Of a stretch of 64,000 bases of DNA, positions 39,401 through 54,414 are shown piece by piece. The notes under the pieces were generated by a model. That model had not been told where the DNA came from. It saw nothing but the letters and a program-made list of their open reading frames with translations, and ran no database searches. Source of the stretch: Chrysomallon squamiferum (Eukaryota > Mollusca > Gastropoda > Neomphalida > Peltospiridae); contig CM022679.1 of NCBI GenBank assembly GCA_012295275.1, forward strand, positions 8,004,169 through 8,068,168, in the 5' to 3' direction. How positions within the stretch are numbered: position 1 is the stretch's first letter; each line of letters opens with the position of its first letter. The position numbers were made by a program, and so were the translations under genes.

Positions 39401-40776
39401 AACATTTGTGAAAAAACATATTCCAGTTTTTTATATATATATATATATATTTTTTTTTCTTCATTTATTTAAAAAAATTATTGAATATTTACGTCTGAAA
39501 TTTTTTTTGGAAATATGATCATATAAAGAGAATGTTTTTTTGAAAAAAATGGATCATGTTAAAATAAATAAAAACAGTGTACTTGTTTTATCAGTCACAG
39601 TATGCAAAATGTTTTGTGCATTTGTTATTTTAAACAACAGCTTACATTACGAGAAGTAGATCACATACCCACTTCACACACAAAATCACAATATCCATTG
39701 TTTTCAAAAGGTCAGAAAAGTTAATGTTACTCTATACAAAACACTGCAGATATCATGACAAAATGTTATTATAATAAATTGTGAAAGAAATTTTATATAT
39801 ATATATATATATTTGTATTTTTTCTAAAAATGTAAAGAAGTTTATAAAGAAAAAAACAACAACAAAAAAACCCAGCTTAAATTGAGAAAAATGTATTGCT
39901 TTTGCACTTTTCATATAATATATTGGGTTTATTGTTTGCTGATTATTTTTAATTGTTTGAAATGATTTCATATTAAAATACATATCTTTGTTCTTTGACA
40001 TATTTTTTTCCAAAGTACCTGAAGCAATAATTACTACAAACTGAATAAATGATTAGCATTTAAGTAAGACAAAAATATTACCTAAAGGTTGTTATTTCCT
40101 CTGTGTGTGTGTGTGTATGTGTGTGTGTGTGTGTGTGTGTGTTTATATATTATCTTACACAGAAACATTTCTAACCATGTTAAATCAATATCACGTTCTG
40201 GACATTTACTGTTACATTAAACTCGAGGTCTTTTATTTCTATCTACTGATAATAAAGTTTAGCATTTTCCTTTGATAAAACTTCCAGCCATCTCTCGGTG
40301 GAGTTGAACTAAATCGTCCAGACACCACTTATATCACATAACTCAGCTGATTATTACTCTGCATTCATCGATTTGTGTATGAGTAATACAGACATATTCA
40401 GTTAAACTAGGCTGATTTCAGACATTCATTTGTACCAGTTTTTTTTTTTTTTTTTTTTTCTTTCTGACTGCAGGCTACATCACTTACTTCCTATTCTGAG
40501 TAATGAAAGAGAAACTTTTGACTTGAATCAATCTGAAGATGGATAAAAATTATTGATTTCTGTAACAGTTAAATCAGATTTCTTTCTGCAACTTTCAATA
40601 TCTTTATAATTTTGTTCTTTCCTTAACTCTCTCTCTCTTTATTTATTTTATTTTATTTTTTTTCCTCACCATTTGGCTGTTTGGTGAATTGAATTAGAAG
40701 TAGAGAATTAGCTAACCAAATATGGTTAACAGAATGATGAAATTGTCAGTTGATATGCATCACAAAATGATGAGTG

Positions 40777-40841
<65 letters not shown>

Positions 40842-42938
40842 TTGACTATTATTACTATTATTGTTATTACTATTTTATTTATTTCATTATTTTGTTCATT
40901 TATTTATTTATTTATTTTTTATTTTTATGTTTTCCACTTGTCTGTTTGATGAATTAAATTAGAAACAGAGCAAATATAAATTGTATGATGTCATCATCAT
41001 GGGAACAGCTCACCTAATATGGTGAAATCACCAGTAGATGTTTATCATGAAATGCTGAGTGGTTTTTTTGTTTGTTTGTTTTAGTTTTTAGTTTTTTTTT
41101 TTTTTTTTTTCTTGTTTTATGTTTTTGTTTTTTCTGTTGTTGTTGTTTCTTGTAATCAGTTTGAAAAACAGTGAATGTAGAGTACTTTAATGATGATCAT
41201 CATTTTAATTAAGATTGTTTCAAATAATTATTCTGAAAGACAAATCTACTTCAACAGTTACAGTAATTGAAAGACCTCTTTCTTTAATCTTCATTACAGC
41301 AGGTCTACTCATAAATTTCTAATCAGTTTGGAGGAAACCAGCAACAAATGATTGGAATCAAATGTGTTCAGAATGACCCTAAAATGGTCATCAATATAAA
41401 TAATCAATGCATTCTAAATGTAAGCAATTATTATGAGAACAAAATAACAGAACATTGATAATTAACAGTCATGAGTTACAGGCCAGTAGTGAATGCATGT
41501 AGAGTGTGGTTTTATTTTCATTATAATTGTTTCCTGCATTACTAAAGTTTTACTAGTCAGTGAACAAATTGTTTTCTTTTGTCCCCATCCATTGAGACGA
41601 TTTCATGGTTCATGAATTAACAAGTTTCTAAGAACCACCAGAACAAAAAGATTCATCTGTTCTATCACACAGTTGAAGCAGAGAGTCCATTCAAAGAATG
41701 CTAGAAGCATGTGATACACAGTTAACTGAAAAGAGGAGGAAAACAGAGATTGTGTTATAATTGAAAAAAATAATGTGATCGTAATTTCTGTTCATTTTGA
41801 AGAGATTTTTATTCTATTATTATTGTTTTTGATTTAAGTTTTTATTTTATTATTATTATGGTGTTTTTTTTTTTTTGTCTGTGATGTTTTTTTGTGTTTT
41901 TTGTTGTTTTGGTTTTATTTTGCTTTTGTTTTTGTCTTAAGAAAGTAAGTACAATTATCATCTGTCTTTAATGACATTTTACACAGTATGTGTCAACTTT
42001 TTTTTCCCCTTTTAGACTTTTCAATTTTCTTGGCTGTCTGCCTTTCATTAGTTTCTGCTGGGTCTTGTTTTTTTCTTTTTTTTTCTTTAATCCTTACTGT
42101 ATCCATTAAAGTGATGAAGATCATCTGGAATGTTAGCAGCATTCTTCAACATTAAACAATATTCCCAGGTGTGAAATCCACTCTAAATGTTGATATGCTA
42201 ACAAATTATAATAATAGAAATATTTACTGTTTTTCTGCTAAAGACTGTCAGATGTTGTACACTACTGATGAACACTTATAAGTCAATCACTTAACTCTTC
42301 TACTCTTGAACTGGGCCATCTGGAACAATTACCAGATGTTTCCACACCTAATTTCTGATGATACCAGTGTGCTTAAATAAACATTTTACTTCCCGTTCAA
42401 CCAATAGAATCAACTGCCATTTAGATTTAGAGAAGTGTTTAAGTAAGTTGCAACAACTGAGTCATGTGTATCTGTTTTACAAAGAACAGTTTATCAGTAC
42501 AATTATTTCTAGTTACATTTCAGTCTTTCATTTATTTCTAGTTACATTTCAATCTTCCATTTATTTCTGGTCATTAAATTAATTAATGAATATTAGCTTA
42601 AACACAATTTTAGGTTAACAGCTCCAAGATTTTGAAATTATTAGATCAGAGATGTTGTGATTAAATTCATAGTGTGGGTTATTCTTACCACTTAGCAAAG
42701 TGGAATATTATATGTGGATTTCCCCATAAACAGGAAAATAGTTTATTTAATATATTAGTCATGGAGAACTGGTTGGAATGGGAAATACACACAAAAGTAC
42801 ACTGAAGAAAATTAATTCCGTGACCCATCATCCCTAAAGGGAGTGCACTGTCTCTTATCCATAGCCACTCCCTGTCTGGTGATTAAGTTCATTTTTTATC
42901 ATGTTATCAAGTGACATTTTTTATATATTTTTTAATTT

Positions 42939-42969
<31 letters not shown>

Positions 42970-43864
42970 GCAATACAATTACTGCAAAGGTTTAAAGGAT
43001 TCTGCTGATGAAAAATGTGGGAAGTCATTAGCAGGTTGTTTTGGATCATGTACGAATAGTAATACAGTGAGATCTTTCTGATTAAACTTTTAATGCAGGA
43101 GAACTGAATCAATGGGAAAGTCTGTTTCGTGTTCAAAAGGTTTTTACGGGTCAGGTGCTGTTGGTTAATTAATTAAGTACAGACTTCTTGTCATGGAATC
43201 AAACACTGTAGTAATTGCTAAGGCAAACTAAGTCCATGCCTTTTTTTAGAAGTCATTAAGTGTTGTTTTTTGTTTTCTTTCATTTTCACTTTTCATGTAA
43301 ATAAATAAAGTAAAAAAAAAAAAAGCTGATTGCAAAAGAATATTTCAGTTTTAGACAGTTATTAAATTTATTTTTTATTATTTGCACATTTTTTTTATTT
43401 GCTTATGTCATTTTACTATTTTTGTTATTGTTTTTTTTTTTTGGTGGGGGAAGGGTTGTGTATTGTCTTTTATGGTGTATTTGTTCATTTAGTATAAGTC
43501 ACATGCTTCAAAATCAAATCTGAGCAACTGTTGATTGTAGGGAAGTTACTGAAAAATCCTGTTTAAAAGAATATTATTAATTTTTTAGTATTTATTTTAT
43601 TTATTTATTTATTTATTTTTTTTTTTTTTTCCCCTGTTTTTTTTTTTTTTTTTTTTTTTTTTCTAAAAAAAAGAAAAGAAAAGAAATATTTACTTTAACT
43701 CAAACTGCAGTGTTAATTAACTGCACTGAAGATGATTTGAAATTTAATACTTTTACTCTGTATCTGGTTTCCATTAATTTCATACCTCACTGAATTTAAT
43801 GACACAAACCCATCACTAATTTGCTGACACAGGTTAACAATTGCAGTCTTAGATTTTTTATCAT

Positions 43865-43907
<43 letters not shown>

Positions 43908-46900
43908 AATTCATCTGGTTTTCCTGGAAACTGAATATAGCCAGGTTCAAGAGTTTTGAATGTCTGGTGCTATTTTTAAAACTATTTCAGATAGCTTTTA
44001 TCAGGAACATGGAAAATAGGAATTCTTGTTTTACCAATTTACTTTTTTTTTCTGTGCTGCTGGAACTATTAGTCATCACAGATGGGTTTTTTTTTTAGGA
44101 AAAGAGGTTATGTACTAGATAGGAAAAGAGACACAGATATTTTGTATTCCTAACCTGCTTTTTACTTATTTATAGATGTGTAAGCATTTTAGATGTTTGT
44201 AGGTTATTTCAATTGTGTGATAAAAAGGTAAATTGTGTAGAGATCAACTGTTTTCTGTGAACAATTTCTTTTTCTTCTTCTTCTTCTTTGTATTATTATA
44301 TAAGTTGAAGAAGTAGTAGTAATAGTAGAAGTATGTTCTATTTAATTTCTAATGTTTCTTCAATCTTAAAGCTGATACTAACTTATGGAACAAAGAGGTT
44401 TTGTTAATTAAAATATATGACTTACTATTGGTAACAAAATGCCGGCTAAATATTAATTTATATACAGAAACAAATTGTTACAGCTGCATATTAGTTTATT
44501 ATTTTGGGTGCTTTTAATTTTTTTGAAATACTAAAAAGTATGACATGAGCTATGACTGAATGAACTTTTAAAATATTATTATTGTTGTTTATTTAAACTG
44601 CTCTGCAGCATTTTGTCAGCAGTTAGTGTTTTTGAAATTTCATCACAGTCAAAGGTTATTTGTGTGGAATTATTATTATGTTGAATTTGCACTTTTTCTA
44701 AATAACCATATTTGGTATAAGCTGGTTTTAATGTAAGCAAATTATGAATCCCAAGTATTTTACTGAATGAACTTTGTTAATATTATTATTATTTTATTTT
44801 TTTTAAACTGCTATGTAATGTCTGAACCAATGTTTTGTCAACAAATTAGTGTTTTTGAAATTTCTATTTTTTCATCACTGTTAAAGGTTATATGTCTGAA
44901 ATTATAACAGTGAGAGTTTGAGTTTTTCTAAATATCCATATTTGGTATCAGCCGGTTTTAATGTAAGCAAATTATAAATTCCAAGTATTTCAAAAATGTT
45001 TACTACTAAATGCATTAAATAAATTGTTCCAGTTCTGTAGTTGTATTCAGATCATAATTTTATAGACACACACACACAGAGAGAGACACATACATACATA
45101 CTAAATGTAGAATAAATATAATTAATTAATAATATTCACTGTGCTTTAATTCTCGATGGAACTAAAGCTTCAAGTTAAAATTATTTTTTATCAAATGAAA
45201 CAAACTAAAAGTAAACATTAACTGCAGACAGTTCTGTTTCAAAATTAAACGGTTAATTAACAATGCTGCAAGAGATAAGAACAGTATCTAATTCAATATT
45301 AATTTGATTAATTTAATTTTGTTATGAAGTTGTAAAAAAAGGGGAAAAAAAACCCCTGTTCTTGCTTGATACTGTTATATCACATTTCTGTAATTTGACA
45401 GGTTCCATTTATATCTCTGTATATTTGTAAATGGTGCACTTACATGTTTTAGCAAACAAATTTCTGTGAAAATAAACTGTGACAGAGAAATGATCTGCTG
45501 TGTGCTTGCTGTATGTCTTCACCAGACGGTATATGTCTTGTCTTTGATGCCAGAGGGTTGTAAAGCTCACTGGAACAACAGCTGGCAAGATGATCTTCTT
45601 CATTCTTATCTCTTGTAGTCTGACAAATAAGTATTCACATGAACTTCTTTGTTAGTCCATTGCTGGTTGATACTGATTCCATGCTGCTGTTCTTGTCTGT
45701 GTTTAACTCCATGTGCTGGGTTTGTCCAGGTTGACTCCATGTGCTGTTTTGTGTGTGTTATTTCCATGTTGTTTCAATGTGATGTGTTTGTGTATGCTGT
45801 CTCCATGTGCTGTGTTTGTCCATGTTGTCTCCATATGCTGTGTGTGTGTGTGTGTGTGTGTTGTTTCCATATGTTGTGTTTGTGTGTTGTTTCCATGTGT
45901 TGTATTTGTGAGTGTGTCGTTTACATTTTCTCTTTGTATATGTGTGTATATGTCTGTGTCACTCTGTCTTTCTTTGTGTTTATGGATGCATTGATGACAC
46001 GAAAATGTATGATTGTATGGATTCCCTGCACTTTTGTCATTTCCATATACTGTTTGGTGTGCAACAGCTGTTTATGCATTTAAGCTGATGCCTTACATTT
46101 CTGAATGTGTGTGTTGTCCATTTGTCACTTTGATATCGCCTCATTCATGTTAACTCTGACTGATGGGGTGTGAGATGTGGGAGTGATAAGTGAGACACTG
46201 TGACATAATAACAAATAATAAATATCACTTTACAGACAACAGAGATCACTGTTAAAAATCTTTGAAGTGTAGGCTGGTATCTGATAGATTCTCCACTCTG
46301 TTATTCTGCTTAATATTAATATTAATATTAATATTTATGGTAATGGTAATTTGTTCATAATGTGATTAATTAAATCTCCAGATTTCATTCAAACTTGTCA
46401 GCTGTAATGCTTACAAAAAAAGAAGTTTTCAGGATTATTCTTTGGATTAATAATAATGTTGTTGTGGTTGTTATACATGCATGCATACATATATACATGT
46501 ATAAACATTTATTATTATTATTATTTTTTTTTCATTCATTTTTAAACACAGAACATTCTGTTTACCTATTTAATAAACAAAAACAAACCCCCAATCATTT
46601 TAAAACGTGTTTGTGTTGTGTCTAAGTTTAAGGTGTCTGACATCTGGTGTCACCACAAGTTCATGGAAGCCTCCAGCTACTGCAGAAACCTGAAACTGAA
46701 AAACATTTAATGATCTCAGACATAAAAGTTCATAATTTATCTCTGAATTTAAAAAATAAATAAAATTTAAAAAATCAGTTTTAATGTTGAGACATCTGCA
46801 GATAAACTAGTGATGTTGAGTAAAATTAATTTAAAAAAAATAAAATAAATAAATAAAATAAAATTAAAAAAATAAAAGTAATAATAATAAAAATTTTCAT

Positions 46901-47343
46901 TTGTTAGATAAAAGAGAATAAAGTTAATTGTTTGTTGCTTTTTATTTTTTTTTTTTTTTTGTTGTTGGTTTTTTGTTTTTTATTTTTTAAATGCATATAA
47001 AACAACTGTTTCAAAAAGCTATTAAATGTAAGTTAAAAAATTATTTCATATATAAAGTCAAATTAAATTTTTTATGAAGAAACTAAATGTTAAAAAACAA
47101 AATATAAAGTATGAAGCAAGTGAATTTTGACAAGGTCAGTAAGTTGGACACAGGGATTAGCTCTGATTAGATTAGTGGAGGTCACATTTTTATTAGTGAG
47201 CTGGAGGGCATCAACAAGATTGTTATCCACAGTTTTAAACCCCTGTGACAGTATTATTGAAAGGGTATCAGTGAATCAAAGTTTAATTAATTTGTGCATT
47301 TTAATCTGATTTTGATGGATTACAATGTGGTGGCATTCAATAA

Positions 47344-47383
<40 letters not shown>

Positions 47384-50093
47384 GGAAAGAAAAAAAAAGA
47401 TTGGAAAACTTGTAAACAGAATGTTTATGATGGTGTGTTTTAAAAATAATTTCCTATTGTCTGTATTAAATTAAAGTTATAATGAGCATAAATGTAATTA
47501 ATAATAATAAAATTAAGTGTTTATGTGTGCATGTGTGAGTGTGTGAATGTGTGTGTTTAGTAACAAAGTAGAAGATTTTTGTATGAAAATCTTTTTAGCA
47601 AGTCTGCTGATACATAATGTTAATACATTGTAAGATAAAATGTAAATTAAAGTGTCTAACATTTGAATATAAAATTTTAAGCTCAGATAATTAAGAAAAT
47701 AGGTTTTTATTTCTCAGTTCTTTATCCTCCCTCCCTCAGACAAGAAACAGCCACTGTTAAAAGTGACTGTTATTGTTGGGAATGAGTCTCAGGTTTTAGG
47801 TAAGTGTTTAAATTAATTTAGTGTCATCTTCAGAGCAGAAACATCACCACGATGTAAGGTTACAGTGATAAGACATGCAGCTTCCAAACAGCCATGCTTG
47901 ATACTTGCACCATTTCCTGTGAGTTGTTGGCCTTTCGGAAGTCTTCTGTCACAGAGGAAGAAAGATGCTTCCTTTCTGCATAAACCTTGCTGCTGCTGGT
48001 TACTGGTCATTTGCAGGTCATTTCCTGAACTTAAATTCTTAATCTGCAGCATCTGCATGCTATATAAACAAAACTACAACAACAGTAATAATTATCGTAA
48101 TAACAGTAATTTAGCTACACGCACAACTTCTTAAATGAAATCTAGGCCTACAGTAACAATTAACAGTCAATAAAGAACATTTCAGAATGGCCATCTTAAT
48201 AAAGCAGATTTATTTAACTAAACTTGACATGAATTAGCATTGACAGCTTTTTATAAATTTGCAAATACTCCAGTCCATTTCAAACTTTGTTGAAATAACC
48301 AGCTCAAAGCCACATTTTTTTATAGTCCAATTTCATCATTTTAATTTTTTTTTTTTTTTTTTTTTTTTTTCACCTTAAGTTTTGTGTCACATTAGTTGCT
48401 ATATGATTTTATCATATTTAAATGTTGATAGAGAAAATAAGCAATCAAATCACTTGACATTTTAAGATTCTCTGATAGGATAAATTGAAAGCTGTGAAGT
48501 AAAATGCCTGAAGTTGTCATATAATATTGCAGATGTCAGGATTTGCTTTGTAGATTATAAAAATGACTTTTCTTCATTCATTTTGCTACACATTAAACAG
48601 TTATGATGCACAATATAAAAAAAAAAAAAAAAAAAATGAATATTTAATGACACCTTATATTAAATATCATTTATACTTTTCATAGATCTTAATGATATGT
48701 ATGAGAAATGTACTCCACTGATATTAGATCACTGTTTAGATTGTTATCCCCAAGACAGTTTAAATAAACCTTTAATAAGAATTTTTATACATTTTTTAAT
48801 AAATGAATTGATGGGAACTATCTTGAATTAAAAAGATACAATCATTCAACCTTAAGGACAGTTTTACAAAAGTTTGTGTAACTATCTTTCATATAAGATG
48901 TATGATTGTGACATGTGCCACGACAAGTTTTGCAGGCAAATAATTGATAGTTCATGAACCGAGAGCTAATGCTGATATAATATGTTGCATTACAACATAA
49001 CACAGTATGTAACTAAATGTTATACTAGTGTCAATAATTTTATTAGTGAATAATCAATAAGAGATTTTTCACTTTTTTTTTTTTCATTGACTCATCTTTT
49101 GGCTTGATTTTACTCTGTATGGGAAAATAATTTGATCCTAACAAACCAGAAGAATGTCAATAGTACAGTATTTATTAATTTGTTTGTTTGTTTGTTTTTA
49201 ATAAAATTTATTTATTTATTTATTCATTCATTCATTCATTCATTTAATTACTGATTGCTTTTATTTATTGATTTTACTATTTTTTAAATTTATTTTTAAA
49301 AAATGTTATTTATTTTATTTCATTTTATGTATTTATTTTATTATTATGTTTTTTATTATTATTATTATTTTTATTTTTTTAAGCTTAAACTGCAGTGTTA
49401 ATTAACATCACTAAAGAAGACAATCTGAAATTTAAAACTTTTTTTGTTGACAGATTACTATTTTTCTTTCATGCTGAAATAATTCAGCTTCCTCAATCTT
49501 TTTTTCTTTTTTAATAATAATAATAATAATAATAACAACAACAACAACAATGATATAAAAATAGATTAAATCATTATGCTGAAGTGGTAGGGGAATTTTT
49601 TTTTTTATTTCCATTACATTTTACCAAATAGTTCTTCAAATGAAATACTTCAAAACATGACCAGGAAGTACATGCATATTTATGTTTCAGAGCAGGAATC
49701 ATTCATTATATAGTTACAAGGGCTTTTTATAATGCCTTTTTTGAAAAAAAAAAAAAAAAATTTAAAAATTAAAAAAAAAAAAAAAGTACAAAAGCCTCTT
49801 ACATTATTGCTAGCCATTTTGTTTCTCAGCTCTGTGTTATTCATTCACTTTCATTGCTTTGTGTGTGTGCACACAAAGAACCAGTTTTACAGGGAAGTCA
49901 GAATTCACTACACGTCCCACACCTGACTTATTTTCCAGTCTTTATTGTGTTAATCTCAGTGTTCTTTGTATGATCACTGATGTGTGTGTGTACAAAGCAG
50001 TGAATTTGTTCCCTTCCTTTCTTCACCTTTTTGTTACTGTTATTATTATTATTATTGTTATTGGTATGGTTATTTTTGTTATCATTTTTATTA

Positions 50094-50141
<48 letters not shown>

Positions 50142-50276
50142 TGTTGTTATGGTTATTTTTATTATTATTGTTTAATCACAATCATCATCATCATCATCAT
50201 CATAATATTATTTTTTATATTATTTTTCATTTAAAACATTTTTTTCTTTTTCATTTTTCATTTTCTACGACTCTCT

Positions 50277-50314
<38 letters not shown>

Positions 50315-50636
50315 CTTTTTCCTTTCCTTTTCCTTTTTTTGTCTTTTTTTTTTTTTTTTTTTTTGTTTGTTTGGCAAGCCTATATCAACTGGTTCAGGAA
50401 CATGCCTCTGGGCCTTTCTTTCGCAGTGTTTACAAAATAAAATGATAATGAATGATAATGATTAATAATGATTACTTATAAATGTTTAAATAACAAAATT
50501 ACCTGTGTGGGCTGAAATGAACGTGGTTTTCCTGTTTACACTGAGTCAGATATAAGAAAATATAATCGTGACTGTTCATTTATTACTTGCGTCATTATAG
50601 TATTGCACTCCATCAAGACAGTCTTCTGATGTTGCC

Positions 50637-50702
<66 letters not shown>

Positions 50703-51007
50703 ATCTGTGAGTGTTAATGCACACACACACACACACACATATGTATATATATATATACATGTGAAAGGAAAACTGAGTATTATGTTGTTAAAGGTAACAA
50801 GGGCTGTATTGATATCAATATCATATTGTACCAGGATGCTTATGTTTTCAATTGTTGTTGTTTTTTTTTTTGTTTTTTTTTTAGTTCTTTTCTGTTTTTT
50901 TATTTTTATTTAATTTTATTTATTTCATTTGATTTATTATTATTACTATTATCATTACTATAATAATAATAATAATAGTAGTAGTAGTAGTAGTAGCAGC
51001 AGCAGCA

Positions 51008-51041
<34 letters not shown>

Positions 51042-52470
51042 TTGTTGTTGTTGTTGTTTATATTTTCTTAAATGTTCTTTTTCTTTCCTCACCCCTGACA
51101 TGATTAAAAGTCCAGTGAAACATGCTGAGTGTTGTGTTTGTTTTGGAGATTGGTAACTTGAATAAAACATGTGTTATGGAGACCACTAGTCAGACAAGAT
51201 GATATTGATAGAACTGTGATCAAATATTAATGTTGTAATATAGGGATGAACTCGGAAACAAGATCATCTTTGATTAATCTGTCAGATCAGAATATTCTCT
51301 CTCTTGTATCAGTTTGGATTTTGTTTGTGCTGGTTGGAGTGATTAAGGGAAAATGTTATGATGTATAATTTTGACAAGTATATTACATTTTATCTGGAAA
51401 AAAAAAGAAAAAAAAAACCCACCATCCTTGTGATGTTTTGTATACAGCATCTGACAGATTAGAATAATGTGATTTATTGCCATGGTAACTGTCATTTTAG
51501 GTTTAAAAGAGTTGAAACAGAGAAAATGATTCTGTTGTCAGACATTAAACATTTCATTTAGTTATGAAAAATATTTCGAAAAAATTTGTTTTTGTTTTAG
51601 GTTGGAAATGTATCATTCTGCATTTGATTAGTTTTGAAAAATGTGTATCAGTTGTGTATCCTAGACAGTTTTCATTATAATTATTTGTTTCTTTGAAAGA
51701 TTATTTTCACAGATTTTGAACCGTTAAGTTAAAGTATACAAGAAACTATTTTATGATGGATATTTATAGTGACAGGAACATGTAACCTAGAATTTTTTTG
51801 GTTTTAATTTATTTTGATATTTAATGGTAGGCAAAGATCAAAACAGTCTTGACATAAATTAAGCCTGTAACTGGTTTCTGTGTTGGAGTTCACTAATCAC
51901 CTCATTAAATCTATGACAAAAAACATTGGACAGAGCCTAAAACCATACTGCCTCTCATGTTGTTGCATCATTTGCATGTCAGTGCCAGAATAACAGGACT
52001 CAAATCTTGCTGTGGTACACTTTAAACATCTGGTTTGTTCACTCTGTGTGCCAGTCTGGTTTCAAGTTACTGCTTTTCAAGGTTTCTTCATGTAAAACTT
52101 TCACTAGTATGTCATTCTTCTTTTTTTCAGCCAGATGTTTTCACCATTTCTCCACCATATTTCCAAATATCTGTTACAGTAGTTACCTTAATTCTGACAG
52201 ACTTGATTTCACTACAGCTTTGTACAGAGTCGTTTTCACTGCCATCAATCTGAACATGCATGATATATATATATATATATATATAGTTTCCTATGTTAAT
52301 TTTGTTGCAGTTGGTGGTAACATTACCAGCATTAATTTGTAAACCTGATATTTACTGATGTTCATTTGGTTCTTCTTTTTTACTAATTGTTGTTTTACTA
52401 AAGATAAACTGTTACCAAAATTTGTTTTTCTTCTTTAATATTTCACCTCTGGCAGGGTCCTGAATATTTT

Positions 52471-52502
<32 letters not shown>

Positions 52503-54309
52503 TGATGATTAACACAATTTCACTAACAGATTTAGGGATCAATTTAACAAGTTTTGTTTAGATTTCACACACAGATAACTTCATATTTTCCAAAACTGAA
52601 ATACTTAAGTAAAACGAATCTTTACATAATTTAACCTTTGATAACATGGGTTGGCAGTAGCGTTGTAATGCTTAGTTGGTATTTGTATTGGCATTAATTT
52701 ATCTTGTGTTTCTGTATAGTGTATTGTTGTTTTTTGTGAAAATAAACCTAAATAATCTGACTTCGCTGAAGAGAATCACTGTGGCATGTGGAACCTTTAT
52801 TTTTATCTGGAGATTGTGACTCCACTTGAAAACAGATACGACAGTGTTAGTAGGAATTACTTGACAGGCACGATTTTTAACTTTTGTTTATTTACAGTTG
52901 GTAACAGGATCTGTCTGTGTGGATGTTAACACAGTGTGGCACAGAGGTAGATAGATTAACTGATCCAGTTGTGATTAAGAACTCCTTAATAGTCATTTAT
53001 TTATTTATTTATCTGTTACACTTTTGTTATTTATTTAGTATATTTTTTTTATTATTTTTTTTATTTATAATTCCTAATTCAGAAATATGACCACATTGTT
53101 GAAAATAAAAATTAAACACATTTGAAAGCAAAAACAAATAAAAATTAAAAAATAAAAACAAATATTTCCACTTTCACATGGAACACTGATTAAAAGTATG
53201 TTCTACTAATTCATTTTTTATAAAATATTGAAGCTAACTGTAGAACTGAAGACATTATATTAAATTCATAATGACCGACACTGCCATGGGATTGGGCTAT
53301 TAAGACATCATAATGTCTTTTCCAAGGTTAGTGTAGATCCTGAAAGATTTATAAGTAAACATATTCATTAACTTCACTGCTGGTTAATCTCTCCTTAAAA
53401 CACACACATTGACCACTCTTGTTAATGTTTTTCATTATAGATGACCATAATGATTGGAAATACAAGTTTCAAATTTCTTACATTAGATTGTTTTACAAAA
53501 TATATCAAATGCTAAGTAAAGAGATTTTATAAGCCTATAAAATACAGACACACATGACATACATAGTGTGCACATGACCATAAATCATAAACACAGACAC
53601 ACACACACACACACAGTACATACTAATTATACACACAACACAACAAACACATGTATAGATCTCTGTATGTGTTATTATATAGAGGATTTTTGCTACAAAT
53701 TAATGATGCTTTGAGTATCTTAGTAAAGCCATTTTAATTAGGGCTGTGGTTGTCACATAAATATTGTTAAAAGTGTTATAGTCTTATCACTACATTCCAC
53801 TGATGACTTCTCTATCATTTCCATGGTAACTTGTATGTAAAATCAATGCTGATATTTTATTTCAGGGCATTTACTTTTAATGGAAAACTCAAATATGACT
53901 TTATTTTTTTTATTTTTTTCTAAATATTTTTCTTTAATGTGATTAAAACTCTATTACAATCTTAATTCAAAGATGACTTCCACAAGAGCAGAATTAAAAT
54001 ATGTCTACATTTTTACGATTTCCGTCTTCATTGTTGAAATTAACAGATTGGAAAATTTTGTCATTAGATGCAGACAACAAAATAATTAAAGTAATTATAT
54101 TTATGTACATCAACAATAAGATAGTGCAGTTATTTCGAACAAAGAAAGGATAAAAGAAACTGCATTTGTTGAGGGGTGATTGAGCCACTTTTGTTTTCTC
54201 CTTCAGAAATCTATAATACCCTTGATTATAATTTAAAAATAAAAGGGCATACATATTTCAATGTTTTCATGAATATTTACATATATATTCACACAAACAT
54301 GCAGACAAG

Positions 54310-54347
<38 letters not shown>

Positions 54348-54360
54348 TGCAGACAAGCCT

Positions 54361-54414
<54 letters not shown>

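Noticed and set aside
45649-46083. Two overlapping Cys/Val-rich open frames resembling a secreted peptide
   Set aside because: They result from an imperfect minisatellite of about 30 bp; no signal peptide and no splice sites.
49859-50440. 193-codon open frame with Leu and Phe runs
   Set aside because: It is a translation of TTA, CAT and poly-T tracts, not a protein.
50958-51170. Minus-strand frame with a long Gln run, like a polyglutamine protein
   Set aside because: It is an antisense reading of the CTG array in the COX11 intron, with a Leu run on the other side of the same array.
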